Shown piece by piece: positions 20,765-30,841 of a DNA stretch of 64,000 bases. The stretch covers positions 79,883 through 143,882 of the forward strand of contig VCJN01002783.1 of NCBI GenBank assembly GCA_006384855.1, written 5' to 3'. This DNA is from Tetraselmis striata. Taxonomy: Eukaryota; Chlorophyta; Chlorodendrophyceae; Chlorodendrales; Chlorodendraceae. Every line of letters starts with the position of its first letter. Positions within the stretch are counted from its first letter, which is position 1. A program made the position numbers and the translations under genes. Under the pieces are notes generated by a model. That model worked only from the letters and a program-made list of their open reading frames with translations. It did no database searches and was not told the origin of the DNA.

Positions 20765-21149
20765 CTTGGCGCTACCCCTTCTCCGTCAATCCACCGCTCT
20801 CTACGTTCGCTCAAGACTGGCAAAACCAGACTCAACTTTGAAATGATCTAAACTAGTTTATGGGGTTTCCATCCTTGACCTAACCGCTTTTCAGCTACAA
20901 GTGCTGCGCAGTGGTACGGGAACTAGTAACTGTTGTTGCGCCCTTGTTGGGTACAGCACGAGTAGACATAAAAGCAGCCAGAACAGCTGAGCCTGCCATC
21001 TTCCAGTTTTCGCTGCGTTCCACGCAGCGCCCCCCCTGACTCCGTTTTCCCTCCACGCTTTTCGCTAAACCTTCCTGCCAATTTCGGCTCTTGACCGTGT
21101 AAAACAGCCTGCGCGACCTTTTTGGCAAAACCAGACTCAACTTTGAAAT

Positions 21150-21240
21150 TTCTAATTACGGGGAACTGCCTTTTTTGTAATTCACATCAGCAGCTCTCGG
21201 GAACTGCCCTTTTTGTAATTCACACCAGTAGCTCGGGTCT
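21150..21240 (+). mobile_element. Remainder of retrotransposon 3' tail, with tandem block
   Basis: Starts TTCTAATTACGGGGAACTG, matching the retrotransposon tail at 33761. The block GGGAACTGCC-TTTTTGTAATTCACA occurs twice in tandem here (about 21160 and 21200), once at 33776 and once inverted near 27740. Confidence 0.75.
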
Positions 21241-21389
21241 CTTCTTCTCTACTTGTCTACTACTTAGCAGGCGCGGTACGGCACCAGTAGTACGGTGCTA
21301 GTAGTACGGCCGTCGTAGAGACGCTGCAATAAGGGTTTCACTCGTTCGTATGAGTTCCCTGGTCGATCCCACCATCAGACCCGGGAACT

Positions 21390-21470
21390 TATGCTGACTC
21401 GAGCGCTCAGTGGTAGAGCGAGTGACTACGAGTATGTAAGTCGGCGGCTCGAGACCGGCCGGGCCGTGAG
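21390..21470 (+). mobile_element. tRNA-like sequence, probable SINE head
   Basis: Contains GCGCTCAGTGGTAGAGCGAG (A-box-like) and GGCTCGAGACC (B-box-like) at a tRNA-like spacing. The acceptor stem and a clean anticodon arm are not evident, so it is treated as a SINE head or tRNA pseudogene. Confidence 0.45.
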
Positions 21471-21772
21471 AGCTTAGTCGTCACTGCATATTCGTACCGG
21501 TACTGTCTCATCTCGTAACAAAGACGCAGTGATTCAGTACGGTACCGGGCTACGTCGCGAATTGAAATGAGGACCTGAAAAATGGGCCAACGTGCGGATA
21601 GGCGGGCTGGTCCCAGCTCGCCTAGGCCGTCTGTCCGGATTATGAGTACCCGTGCCCGTAATACCGGCAAAACCTTTCCCAACTCGCATTACTCGAATGG
21701 GCCGACGCCCAAACGGGTAGGGCGGACCTTTCGTGGTCAGTGCCGGGTATTTTGATGGCAGTGTTTTAGATG

Positions 21773-21975
21773 GTGATCCAACAGTGTTGGAAATTCCGTC
21801 ACTAGCCTCTAATTAGTCTTCCGAAATGCTTCGGCAATTTGCTTGATGACTATAACGGAGCGTCGCCTACCCAGGGCTTTCCGTAACTGGATTGCTGCCT
21901 AAACGGCCGTCGTAGAGACGCTGCAAGGGTTTCACTGGTGCCAGTCCTGTCCCGGGGGCGGAAAAAAAAACAAAA
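21773..21975 (+). mobile_element. Short interspersed repeat, family 2, copy 2
   Basis: The counterpart of 7567-7795, ending CCCGGGGGCGGAAAAAAAAA. An A-rich 3' end supports retroposition. Confidence 0.7.
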
Positions 21976-22554
21976 AGTACGGTGCTAGTATGTTTACGGC
22001 CGCATCGACCAAGGAGCCCCTCGGCAATTTCATCGTCCGGCGGAAGTTGCCGTACGCCCGTACGGCACCACCACGCGCGCGGTTCCAGACGCAGCCATCC
22101 CGGGTGCTGCTTCGCCGTGTGCTTAATAGCACCGGAGGGCTTGTCTGTCCCCATCTACTTTTGTCGTGGCGCACCCATCATGGGGTCGAGCCGCAACAAA
22201 GCTCGTGTCTTCGCGTAACATGCAAGGTCTTTGGTGTACAAGCCACTTAGAAGTGATACTCCGCGCCCACCTCGAGGGCATGTTTCGTTGGCCGGGAATC
22301 GGTCGACGATCGTCCAGAGGCCACCGTGCGCCGGCTCCTCGAGCCAACAACGAGTGTCCCACACGGACAACCGAATGATTGATTCGGGGGAACGCTCTTC
22401 AAACACGCCTCGCAAAACAAGAGCCCCCTATGCCGCCGGCCGTCAGCTCGCCGGTGAAGAAGAATGCCATTTCCGGGCAGGAACAATCCATGCGCCGATG
22501 GGACTTGCAGCCTCAACGCGCTACTCCGCGCAACAACCGTGCTGCCCCTCTAAG

Positions 22555-23155
22555 CCCCATGCGCGCAACTGGTCGGCGCCAGCCGACCACCACTGCATCC
22601 CGCCTCCGGGCCACCACGCAGTCGGATGGCGCCATCGGGCCGCCACTGCGCGCAGCTGGTCGGCACCATCAAGCCGTCGCGGCATCTTGTGCTTAGATCG
22701 CTTCCGTGGTCTTTGCATGGAGTTGGTCGGCGTCAGCAACGGGCCGCCACTGTTGCACCTTGTGATCCCGTCGCTTCCGCGCCCCGGGCACGCAGTTGGT
22801 CGACGACATCATCGGGCCGCTGCTCTGCAGCCATGTGCCCTTGGTCGCTTCCGCCGCGGCCGGGCACGCAGTTGGTCGGCGCCATCGGGCCGCCGCTGTA
22901 CCATGTGCTACGGTTGCTTTCGCAGCCCGGGAACGCATTTGGTGGGCGCCATCGGGCCGCCACTGCTGCGCCCTGTGCCCCCGGTCGCTTCCGCAGCCCG
23001 GGCACGCCGCTAGTCGGCGCCAACGGGCCGCCGTTGCACATTCTGCCCCGGTTGCTTTCGCAGCCCGGGCACGCAGTTAGTCGGCGCCATAAAGCCACCA
23101 CTACACATCGTGCCCCGGTCGCTTCCGCGGCCCGGGCACGCAGTGGGTCGGCAGT
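22555..23155. repeat. Minisatellite, about nine diverged units of roughly 69 bp
   Basis: The unit is built around GTCGGCGCCATCGGGCCGCC, then a GTGCC-CGGTCGCTTCCGC block and CAGCCCGGGCACGCAG. Units are spaced 66-75 bp apart. One further unit lies at about 24115-24185. Because the unit is often a multiple of three it keeps long frames open on both strands, but there is no other sign of a gene. Confidence 0.85.
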
Positions 23156-23359
23156 CGCTGGCACGTACTATCCACGGACGTGGGCAACAAACCTGTGGCT
23201 GACTTCTCCTCCCCCAGCAGACACCCGGTTCTCCGACCTAACCGATAGAATCACACACACGGTCCCGTGCATCAACATCCCCGATCGCCTAGCGGACACC
23301 CAAGAAGGGGCAGCCGAAGGTCCCAGCGCGGACCAAGCACCCACCATGCTCCCCACGAC

Positions 23360-23880
23360 CATGCTACCCCCTCACCTCCGCCCTAAACAAGCCGGACGCA
23401 GTACGCATCGTCGGATTCGACCGGGACCCGGTCACCGAAACCGTATCTCCCAGCACCGATCCTAGAGCAGTCCAAAGAATACAGGTAATCGAATTCAAAT
23501 ATTGTGCTGATCTCAATCATGCCACCGTACACGCTCTCATCCGCGAAAAATACCAACACATGGTGAGCGCCTTACGTCAAGGCTGGCAGTGTTCGATTGA
23601 AATCCTCCCCGTCACCCTCAGTCGCAGCGACACCATGCACAAACTCACACTACAAGCCATCCATAGCCTCACGGTCCTCCTACCCAAGAAACAACCCCCG
23701 GACAAACCCGCTCCGCCTCCCAGCGCCGCTGCAATCCGCCTCTATAGGAAACTACAGATACATTCAATCGGATGGCTACATACTCTCCTCCGCATATCCC
23801 GAAGTCCCTCCATGTACATGCAATGTCCAACGCGAGTGCCTCCCTCAAACCCCGCATGCACACCCACCGTTGACATACAC
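23360..23880 (+). pseudogene. Decayed retroelement coding fragment with nuclease-like motif
   Basis: Open segments in shifting frames encode VQRIQVIEFKYCADLN, then HALIREKYQHMVSALRQGW. An E-x-K within a short hydrophobic strand followed by a helix fits the restriction-like endonuclease found at the C terminus of some non-LTR retrotransposon proteins. There is no intact frame and no visible reverse transcriptase segment upstream. The block is followed by a poly(G) run at about 23908-23932. Confidence 0.4.
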
Positions 23881-24084
23881 GCTTCCGTAGACCACCGTCA
23901 CGGCGGCGGGGGGGGGGGGGGGGGGGGGGGGCAATATCAAGCGGCATGGAAGGAGGATGGGCTCGGGCGAAAAGGAGGAAGGCCGGAAGCGGCATCCGTA
24001 TTCCCTAGGGTTCCCACAACGGTCGGAAGCAGGCCCCAAAAGCAACTCGGCTTGGGCAGTGGAGAGCAGCAAGTCAGCATGTTG

Positions 24085-24112
24085 TAAATCAATTTCAATT
24101 TCAGTTTCAATT
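24085..24112 (-). repeat. (GAAATT)n-type tail
   Basis: Read on the minus strand, a short run of GAAATTGAAATT repeats next to TTTACAACATGCTGAC. A related tail with similar flank is at about 59343-59375 on the plus strand, so this is probably the 3' end of a retroposon family. Confidence 0.5.
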
Positions 24113-24392
24113 TGGGTCGGCGCCATCGGGTCGCCGCTGCACATTGTGCCCCGCTTGCTTTCGCAGCCCGGGCACACAGTTGTTCGGCGCCGTTCGGCAC
24201 AATCCCGGGTATCATTACTCCCGCATGTTGCTTCGTCGTGTGCTTAAAAACATAAGGTGGCTTGTCTGTCCCCATCAGCCACAGCTACCCTCCCCTCACT
24301 ATTCATTTTCGCGGGGTTGCCTCTTGGGCTTTCTAGCCCCTCCCAAAAACTTTTAACGAAGCCAAAGCACATTTTCGGTAAAGTGCATGCAT

Positions 24393-24428
24393 GCCCCCCC
24401 CCCCTCCCCCCCCCCCCCCCACCCCCCC
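24393..24428. repeat. Poly(C) tract, imperfect
   Basis: About 36 bp almost entirely C with single T and A interruptions. Confidence 0.85.
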
Positions 24429-24525
24429 CTTTCGCGTAAATCTTGACATTCGCGGTATTAACGGTACGGTACCGTATCATGAAGCCCGTGACGGTATATG
24501 TTGTACATCCTCGTTTATATGTATT

Positions 24526-27181
24526 GATTCAAACATGTTTATGGCCCAACCATGTTGGCTGTCCTAGTGTAACCCTTACGGTCTGCTGGTGGTTTCAACC
24601 GGTTCTTGAGTTACCGATACTACCAGGTTTCAGTATGGGATGCCTCATCGCTCGTGAGCCCTGCGTTCCCGGCCGGGGAGCTACTTAGGATAGCCACCAC
24701 CAGATCTCCTGCTATCTTCCAGCTCGTTGCCTTGGGCAGCGGCTTTGCGTACTTGTGCGCGTGAGGGTCGCAGAGGCTAATAAGTCCGCACCGAGGTTCC
24801 TTTCCGGGTAGTCAGTCGTCCGGCCACGCACATGCGTTACATTATCGGCAGCGATAGACAGCCCCTCGGTAGTGTGTACTAGTTTTCCCGACTCGTGCGC
24901 CCGAAGTTGTTCTCCGCTCTTGCCATGGTTTCGCAGCTAGGACGTTTTCTGGTGGCGATGTGCATGGTATGGAATTTGAGCTGGGGGTCCCCATTTCCGG
25001 GGTTTAAACCTCAACACCCGAAGCCAAGTGAGTCGCCGTACGGGCTTTTGTGGGCTTCCGCAATGGAGAACCTTCTCGCAATAGTCAACTCTTGAGATTA
25101 GGTGGGGCGGACGCGCTAGGTACCATTGGCCGTTGCTCGTCACGGTTGTCAACGACGATAATTACGCCTGCCGCAACAAATCGGCGCGGACGGAGGAGGG
25201 CGTCTGAGTCGTCCGGATGGCCGTTTGCCGTCGTGCAAGGCACTTCAACTCGGTCCTCGGATCCTCGCAGCATAGCATCGAGGCATCGACGGTCGTTGCG
25301 CGATGTAGTTTTTTCCGAACCACCCACGTAATTGATCCGTATGGGGGATGGCGCCGCTCATGCGCATGTATTGTGAGAGGGCTCGTTGCCCTCGCCCTAA
25401 CCGTGCCCCAGCAACGTTTACCGTGGATGCAGTGGGAAGCGTCTTCGCGGTTCAGTTCGTCGCATTTCCGACGCTACCGCCTACTGCAACGTTGTCATCA
25501 CAAGGACGATGGCAACCTGCTGGAACTGCCCGTTGGGGGGGCAGTTTTACAACTGGACGTGCTCGACGTCTCGTGGTGCCCATAGCCACCCTTTATTTCC
25601 GGCTCCCGGTCTGTAACCTCGGCGGCCGTCGCTAGTGCGGCAGCGGCGGCTGCGTCGTCATTACTTTCGTCCCATCAACATTGGCATCGATGCGGGACGG
25701 CGTAGGCTTTCAGATCCTCTACGCCGGCCAACCCGTTCCCGACTTCACGACATTCTACCTTTGACATCACGAGTTGATCCCCGCCGGGGGGCAGCTCCGC
25801 CACTTGGCGCGACCTATGCGTTTCGTGGCATCGTCGCAGGTCTGCGACTTGTGAGGCGGTTGGCCGCCGTCGCTGGTGCAGCAGCGACGGCCGCCTTGCC
25901 ACACCCCGCGAAGCGAGACCCGCGACGACGACCCACTTACCGAGTCGGCGGGTCTTCTGCGACATCGCCGGCAACCGACCCCGACACACATCAAAACCGG
26001 TACGGCACGACCACAATGGGCCCCATGTGCCCGCGCCCCGATGCGTTATTCGTTTCAGGTGCCGCCTCCCTTGCATAGCGGCGAAACGACCGCCGCTGGT
26101 GATGGCAGCGGCCATACACCACCGTCGTCGCGCGGCGTCACGTGTTCACCCCTCGTAATGGACACCGCCGGTACATAAGCAGGGTCACCGTCGCGTCCCG
26201 TACATCGTACCGTACTCCACCTAGCTGAACGTAGTGACGCTATTTTGGTGAACTCGTGCGCTATTTTAGCATGCGCAGCCCGTACTCATCGTATATGTGT
26301 TGCTCTGTTGGGCACTCGCCAACCTGCCCGGTCATGATAACCCGTATTTCCGGTTCCGGTCGCGCGCCGCCACGGCGCGCGGCAATTGCCGCACGGCGCC
26401 ATTGGGAGACGGCGCCTCCGTACCTTTGCAGCGCGTCCGGCCTTATGTCGCTCCGACATTCGCCGGCGCCAACGTCTCCCATCCGCGTGCGTATGCTCTA
26501 CGCATCATGCGCCTCGATCGAGGTCCCTGCACGTCTTGGCTCTCGGCGCGAGACCCCCTACAAACCAAAACGTTTTCCGCCTTCGTCGTGTCGGCACGCT
26601 TGCCGACTGCCCACGCTCGTAGTCGTAAATGAATCGCGTGTAACTGGCAAAACCAGACTCCATTCATGCAAGTTTGAAATGATTCAAACCTTTTATGGGG
26701 TTTCCCAACGATGTGGGCTCTCTTAGTGCAACCAGTACGGTCTGTTGGTGGTTTTAACCGGTTGAGTTACTGGTACTGTTGTGTGCGGCGTCGTCCCTTT
26801 CAATCCGCCATGTGTGGGTCATGACGCGAGCCGGGCATTGTGGGAGGGAGCGTGAAGCACGGAGAGTGCCTGGTTACAGAGAAGTGACCAGGCCCGCATG
26901 GGCGCTGCACGCATCTAGACAGGCGTTACGGTGCCAGGTGCGCGCTCACAGTGCTAGTGCGGACAATCAATGAGGATTTGTACTAAAGTACTAAGGTATA
27001 CCCTAGCTACATGGTACATAAGCAATAGTGTACCAACACTTATGTCAACAAGTACCCTAGGTTTCAGTACGGGCTGCCCATCGCCCGTGAGCCATGCGTT
27101 CCCGACCAGGGACCTTCTTCACACGACAGCCACCACCAGCTACTCGCCTGCCATCTTCCAGCTCGTTGCCTTGGGCAGCGC
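24526..27181 (+). mobile_element. Second, non-coding split-direct-repeat element
   Basis: A1 (24526-24741) starts GATTCAAAC and ends CCTTGGGCAGCG. A2 (26681-27181) has the same ends. B1 (26645-26680) starts TGGCAAAACCAGACT and ends TTTGAAAT, like the B repeats of the 17929 element. A2 is split by a solo LTR (26777-27050). The A repeats have diverged clearly, so this copy is older. The interior, 24742-26644, has no frame resembling Gag, recombinase or reverse transcriptase, and no B2 was found. It is probably a non-autonomous relative. Confidence 0.75.
26777..27050 (-). mobile_element. Solo LTR of the TRIM-like family
   Basis: 274 bp with matching ends TGTTG and CAACA, flanked by GGTAC (26772-26776) and AGTAC (27051-27055), a 5-bp target duplication with one mismatch. 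On the minus strand it reads TGTTGACATAAGTGTTGGTA and aligns with the LTRs at 46441, 47244, 53409 and 54673. The interrupted sequence realigns with A1 of the host element once it is removed. Confidence 0.85.
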
Positions 27182-28030
27182 CGTCCCGTTTGCCGTTCCC
27201 GTTTCGTCCTTTCATTTATTCGTCGCTACCAGTATACATTATTGCGACCATTAATTATCTTTAGCAGTAGTCGCTAAGTAGCAGCATTGCCAGAGTATCT
27301 AGCGACAACTACCTTTTGGAACTAGTTTTAGCAGGAGGTGGATTTGTTTATGCCCCTTCTGTATTTCACGCCGCCGCGGTATACGACACTACCGTCGTAC
27401 TGATGTAGTGATGTGGCGGTCGCTGATGGATGTTTTTGGCGCGCTCCCGATGGCTCCACGCGCTGACACGATGGCTTTAGCATCACGGGCCTCCACCTTG
27501 TCGGGCTGCCATTTACGGGCTACTGTACCTGTATCCCAGTATACCGACGGGGGAGAGCTCATCGGGCGGAGGGGCGAGAATAATGCCGAGCTGTCGTAGC
27601 AGATTGTATCTTCTTGGTTACAGGGAGAGCGTCAGGAGAAGCAGAGCCTGCAATAATATAAGGGTTTCACTGTTTAACGTTACAGTCATGTCCCGGGGGC
27701 GAAAAACAATGCAAAGCAGTCGCATAGCGACTACACAGGAACTGGTGTGAATTACAAAAAGGGCGGTGACAATCCACCTCTATACTACCGGTACTGTACT
27801 GCTAAAAGGAACTGGAAATGGTACGAGTACGAGTACCGTAGCGGCAAGAATGCCAGCAGCAGCAGCAGCAGCAGGCGGGCGGTGTTGTCAAGAGCAGTGC
27901 CTGGGCCAGCACGAGGCCGACAGTCGGCAGCCAGTAAACACTTTCCGGCCATTCCTGTCGCCTGGAGGTGTGAAGCAGCATTGCAGCGGCGCGCCGACTG
28001 CCTGCAACCAAGGAGGATTGACAGCGGGGC
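27182..28030. other. Intergenic region before the ankyrin gene
   Basis: Contains a partial family-2 short repeat 3' end (about 27655-27715), an inverted GGGAACTGCC-type block near 27740-27770 and a (CAG)n run at about 27853-27872. No gene is recognised. Confidence 0.45.
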
Positions 28031-28033
28031 GGC

Positions 28034-29929
28034 ATGCCGGCTGTCGGCGGCGGCATGCTGGCGCCAGAGCCGGAGCCGCAGCCGGAGCTGGAGTGCGATG
28101 GGATGCCGGGCTTGGACGGCGGACTGCTGCAGCTTGTTGCTTCCCGCTGCACGCCGGCATGGCGAGGCATCCTTCGTTGCGTTTGCACCGACATGCGCGA
28201 CGGCGTGCGCGCGGCGGAGGCTGCCAGCGGAGCGGCGACCCCCTTGCGGCTGGTAGAACTTGCGGCGGCTGGCGGGGCGGCGTTGATGGCATGGGCACAC
28301 CCGCTCGGCGGTTGCCCGGCCGGCGTGTGGAACCGGGCCTGCGAGGCGGCTGCCCTAGCGGGCTGCAGCGAGGCGCTGGAGGAAGCACGCCAGCGTGGCA
28401 GCACCGTGGGTTCCGCCACCTGTGCCGCAGCAGCCAAGGGCGGCCACCTGCCACTGCTGCAGAGCCTGCGCGCGTCGGGCTGCAAGTGGGACGCGGACAC
28501 CACTCGCCAGGCCGCGCAAGGTGCCAACCTGGGCATCTCGCCCTAATCACTGCTTTCATTCTACGGGTTCCGCCGCACCTGCAAGCCTCTAGTTCGGCTT
28601 GCATGCAACCAATAAGAACATTTGCTACAGTCTCATCTAGATTTGGCCTCTAGATTTGGGCAGGTTCTTATTGGCAGTGTTCTGACTGCCCCATAGGCAC
28701 CAGAACACAAAATCATAAAAATCAATGTGCCATCATGGAAATATGCTTGCCAGCGGGCACAGCTCGCTAACGGCTCCATGCTCGTGTGTACCTGCCTTGT
28801 GTGCCCAGGCGGGCATCTCGCTCTCCTGCAATGGGCGCTCTTGCACGGATGCGCCTGGGGGTGGAGCACGATCGAGGGCGCGGCGGGCGGCGGCCAGCTC
28901 GCCGTCGCGCAGTGGCTGCACGCCGCGGGATGTAACTGGGACGCACGCGCCTGCGCCGCGGCAGCGGGTGGAGGCCACCTCTCGATGCTTGCGTGGTTGC
29001 GGCAGCATGGGTGCCCATGGAGCGCCGAGACTGTCAACATGGCTGCACGGTGGGTGCCCACCCTCGCCCAGCTGCCCAGCTGCTCTTAAACCGTGTGTGC
29101 GAGAGGGGTCCAGAGTGCTGCTGGTACCTCTCCATGGTCAAAATCAATATGGCATTGTCATCGAATCGCACATGGCCAGTAGCGCTGCTCCCCTTGCTTG
29201 CATGCTGCTCTGCGGGTAGGGGACAGCTCTTGAGCAATGTTAATAGGCGCACAAGTTCGATTTTAACCAGAGGTTTACGGAACGTTCATCAATCACACAG
29301 AAAATGCATGTGTTTCTCACCCCCCCCCCCCCCCCCACGCCCGCGCAACCTTTGTTTCTGCACACATCCATTGGAGCAACAGGCATGGCCATCTGCAGCT
29401 GTTGCAGTGGGCACTAGAAAATGGCGCAGTGGCAAGCCGCGAGGTTGCCAGTCTGGCAGCAGCTGGTGGGCACCGGCACGTGCTGGCCTGGATGCAGGCA
29501 AACGGATTCACACTTTGCAAGGGCGCGTGCCCAGCGGCGGCGCGGGGTGGGCACCTCCACCTCCTCCGGTGGCTGGCGGAGCAGTTGCTGCCGCTGGACG
29601 AGGACACAATGGCGGCTGCTGCGGGTGGGGGCCACCTGCCGGTGCTTGCCTGGCTACATGAGGCGGATTGCCCGTGGGACGAGTGGGCTTGCGCGGAGGC
29701 GGCGGGGGAGGGGCAGCTGGCCGCGCTCATGTGGCTGCGGGAGCGCGGCTGCCCATGGAGCACAGACACGCCGGCCGAGGCCGCGGAGGGCGGGCATTTG
29801 GAGGTCCTTCAGTGGGTGGTCAAGGCGGGGTGCCCGATGCACCTGCAGCAATGCGTGTACAATGCGGCAGGCAAGCATCCCAAGGTGGCGGCTTGGCTCC
29901 GCGGCATCAAGCGCAGCGGGCGGCGGTAG
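28034..29929 (+). CDS. Ankyrin-like repeat protein
   Basis: Three exons, 28034-28520, 28809-29049 and 29383-29929, joined in phases 1 and 2, encode 424 residues. The body is a series of repeats of the form AA-GGHL-LLQWL---GCPWD, about 26-33 residues each and at least ten in number. This is the ankyrin-like repeat common in large algal and oomycete families (GHLPLLQSLRASGCKWD, GHLEVLQWVVKAGCP). The N terminus (LLQLVASRCTPAWRGILRCV) could be a weak F-box, a combination often seen with such repeats, but this is uncertain. It is a protein-binding scaffold by family; the partner is unknown. The start is the ATG at 28034; an ATG at 28055 is possible. Intron 1 carries a MITE and intron 2 a poly(C) run. 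TGTAA lies at 30007. Confidence 0.85.
28563..28702. mobile_element. Diverged MITE in ankyrin gene intron 1
   Basis: Ends ACGGGTTCCGCCGCACC and CATAGGCACC, with interior ATAAGAACATTTGCTACAGT, as in the SPAG1 intron copies. Confidence 0.55.
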
Positions 29930-29934
29930 CATGT

Positions 29935-30810
29935 ATTTTGGATTTATTGCATTGGCATGGCACAGACGTGGTGTCCCTACACGAAGCCCTCGCCTAACAC
30001 GCACCATGTAATAGCCATAAGCGGGATTGTCTGCTTGGCGTAACAGTGACTGCGAGCAGATGCGCCGTGGGCAAGCTCTGCAACGTCCGAGTCTCACTGA
30101 CTACCGCTGCAACACACCGGTATCCCACGCTCAGCCGACGGACGGCATTTGGCAAGTCTGCAATGGGAATTGTTTGTGCTGTCGTGCAACGATGCACCAA
30201 CCATGGCAACGGGTATTCCCTACCATATGCCGCATGCACTTTCATGCAGTGCGGCAACCCTGCTGGCGTGCTGCATGCTTGGGCCTAACAGAAGGAAGGT
30301 TGCCTGAAGGGTGCTCAAGTGTTAAAGGTGCTTAATGTATCAGCTGGTCATTAAATCATAAGGGGCTACCAAAAGTATGAATGGGGGCGGGTTGGCATAC
30401 ATCCATTCCCGAAGCTGGCAAATGCCCAACGTGTCCGGTATAAGTGTTGTCATACGTGTAAGCCAGATAGCAACTAAACCGTCGACTATTTCCCCAATAC
30501 TTAAGGCTACTCTGATAGAATAGAATGGTTTAGGTCACGACAACTCCTCGGGAATCGGAGGGGGGTCTCAATATTCACGGGTCAAATTTTCTAGGTGGTA
30601 CTTAATAAACTCGATTCTGGTCACCACGTAGCGCCAATAATCTATGTTGCGACCGGCTTCCACAACTGCCGCCGTCACACTCGATGACAAGTCGCGCGCA
30701 TTCGACTCACGTCCGAATAACACCTGTCGTAGTGCGCGCGATGACATTATACTCGTTTTACTCGCGTACTCTTATCGTCCTTACATGTAGCGGCTGGACG
30801 ACGTAAATAT
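29935..30810. other. Intergenic stretch
   Basis: The 3' flank of the ankyrin gene, then A/T-richer DNA. A near-tandem 30-bp repeat (GTCACTA-GCGCTAATAAGATTT type) sits at about 30818-30880, just before the retrotransposon frame opens. Nothing else recognised. Confidence 0.4.
30007..30011 (+). promoter_or_regulatory. TGTAA polyadenylation signal of the ankyrin gene
   Basis: TGTAA 78 bp after the TAG stop codon. Confidence 0.5.
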
Positions 30811-30841
30811 TTCATAATTTTGTCACTACGACCGCTAATAA

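Larger units (their letters stand above)
17929..21149 (+). mobile_element. Split-direct-repeat tyrosine recombinase element, intact, without reverse transcriptase
   Basis: The 3221 bp element is organised A1 (17929-18113), coding region, B1 (20818-20844), A2 (20845-21029), B2 (21123-21149). A1 and A2 (185 bp) look identical by eye, as do B1 and B2 (27 bp), so the insertion is recent. Each A repeat ends in the perfect hairpin CGCTGCG-ttcc-ACGCAGCG arrangement. This is the split direct repeat pattern of PAT/Ngaro-type DIRS elements, known in green algae from TOC elements. The flanks join to GTTGATTTTCTAATT, exactly the empty site found at 33754-33768, with no target duplication. The coding region holds only a Gag-like ORF and a recombinase ORF. 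Confidence 0.92.

Noticed and set aside
17929..21149. Crypton-type DNA transposon
   Set aside because: Cryptons have a recombinase but lack split direct repeats and a Gag-like ORF; the A/B repeat arrangement here is that of PAT/Ngaro elements.
21390..21470. Functional tRNA gene
   Set aside because: A and B boxes are present, but no complete cloverleaf could be drawn by eye; similar heads belong to the SINE copies.
22555..23155. CRISPR-like array
   Set aside because: Eukaryotic context; the whole unit repeats with scattered substitutions and there are no unique spacers.
22626..23465. A 279-codon open frame
   Set aside because: Explained by the minisatellite with unit length near a multiple of three; repetitive translation and an opposite-strand frame of similar quality.
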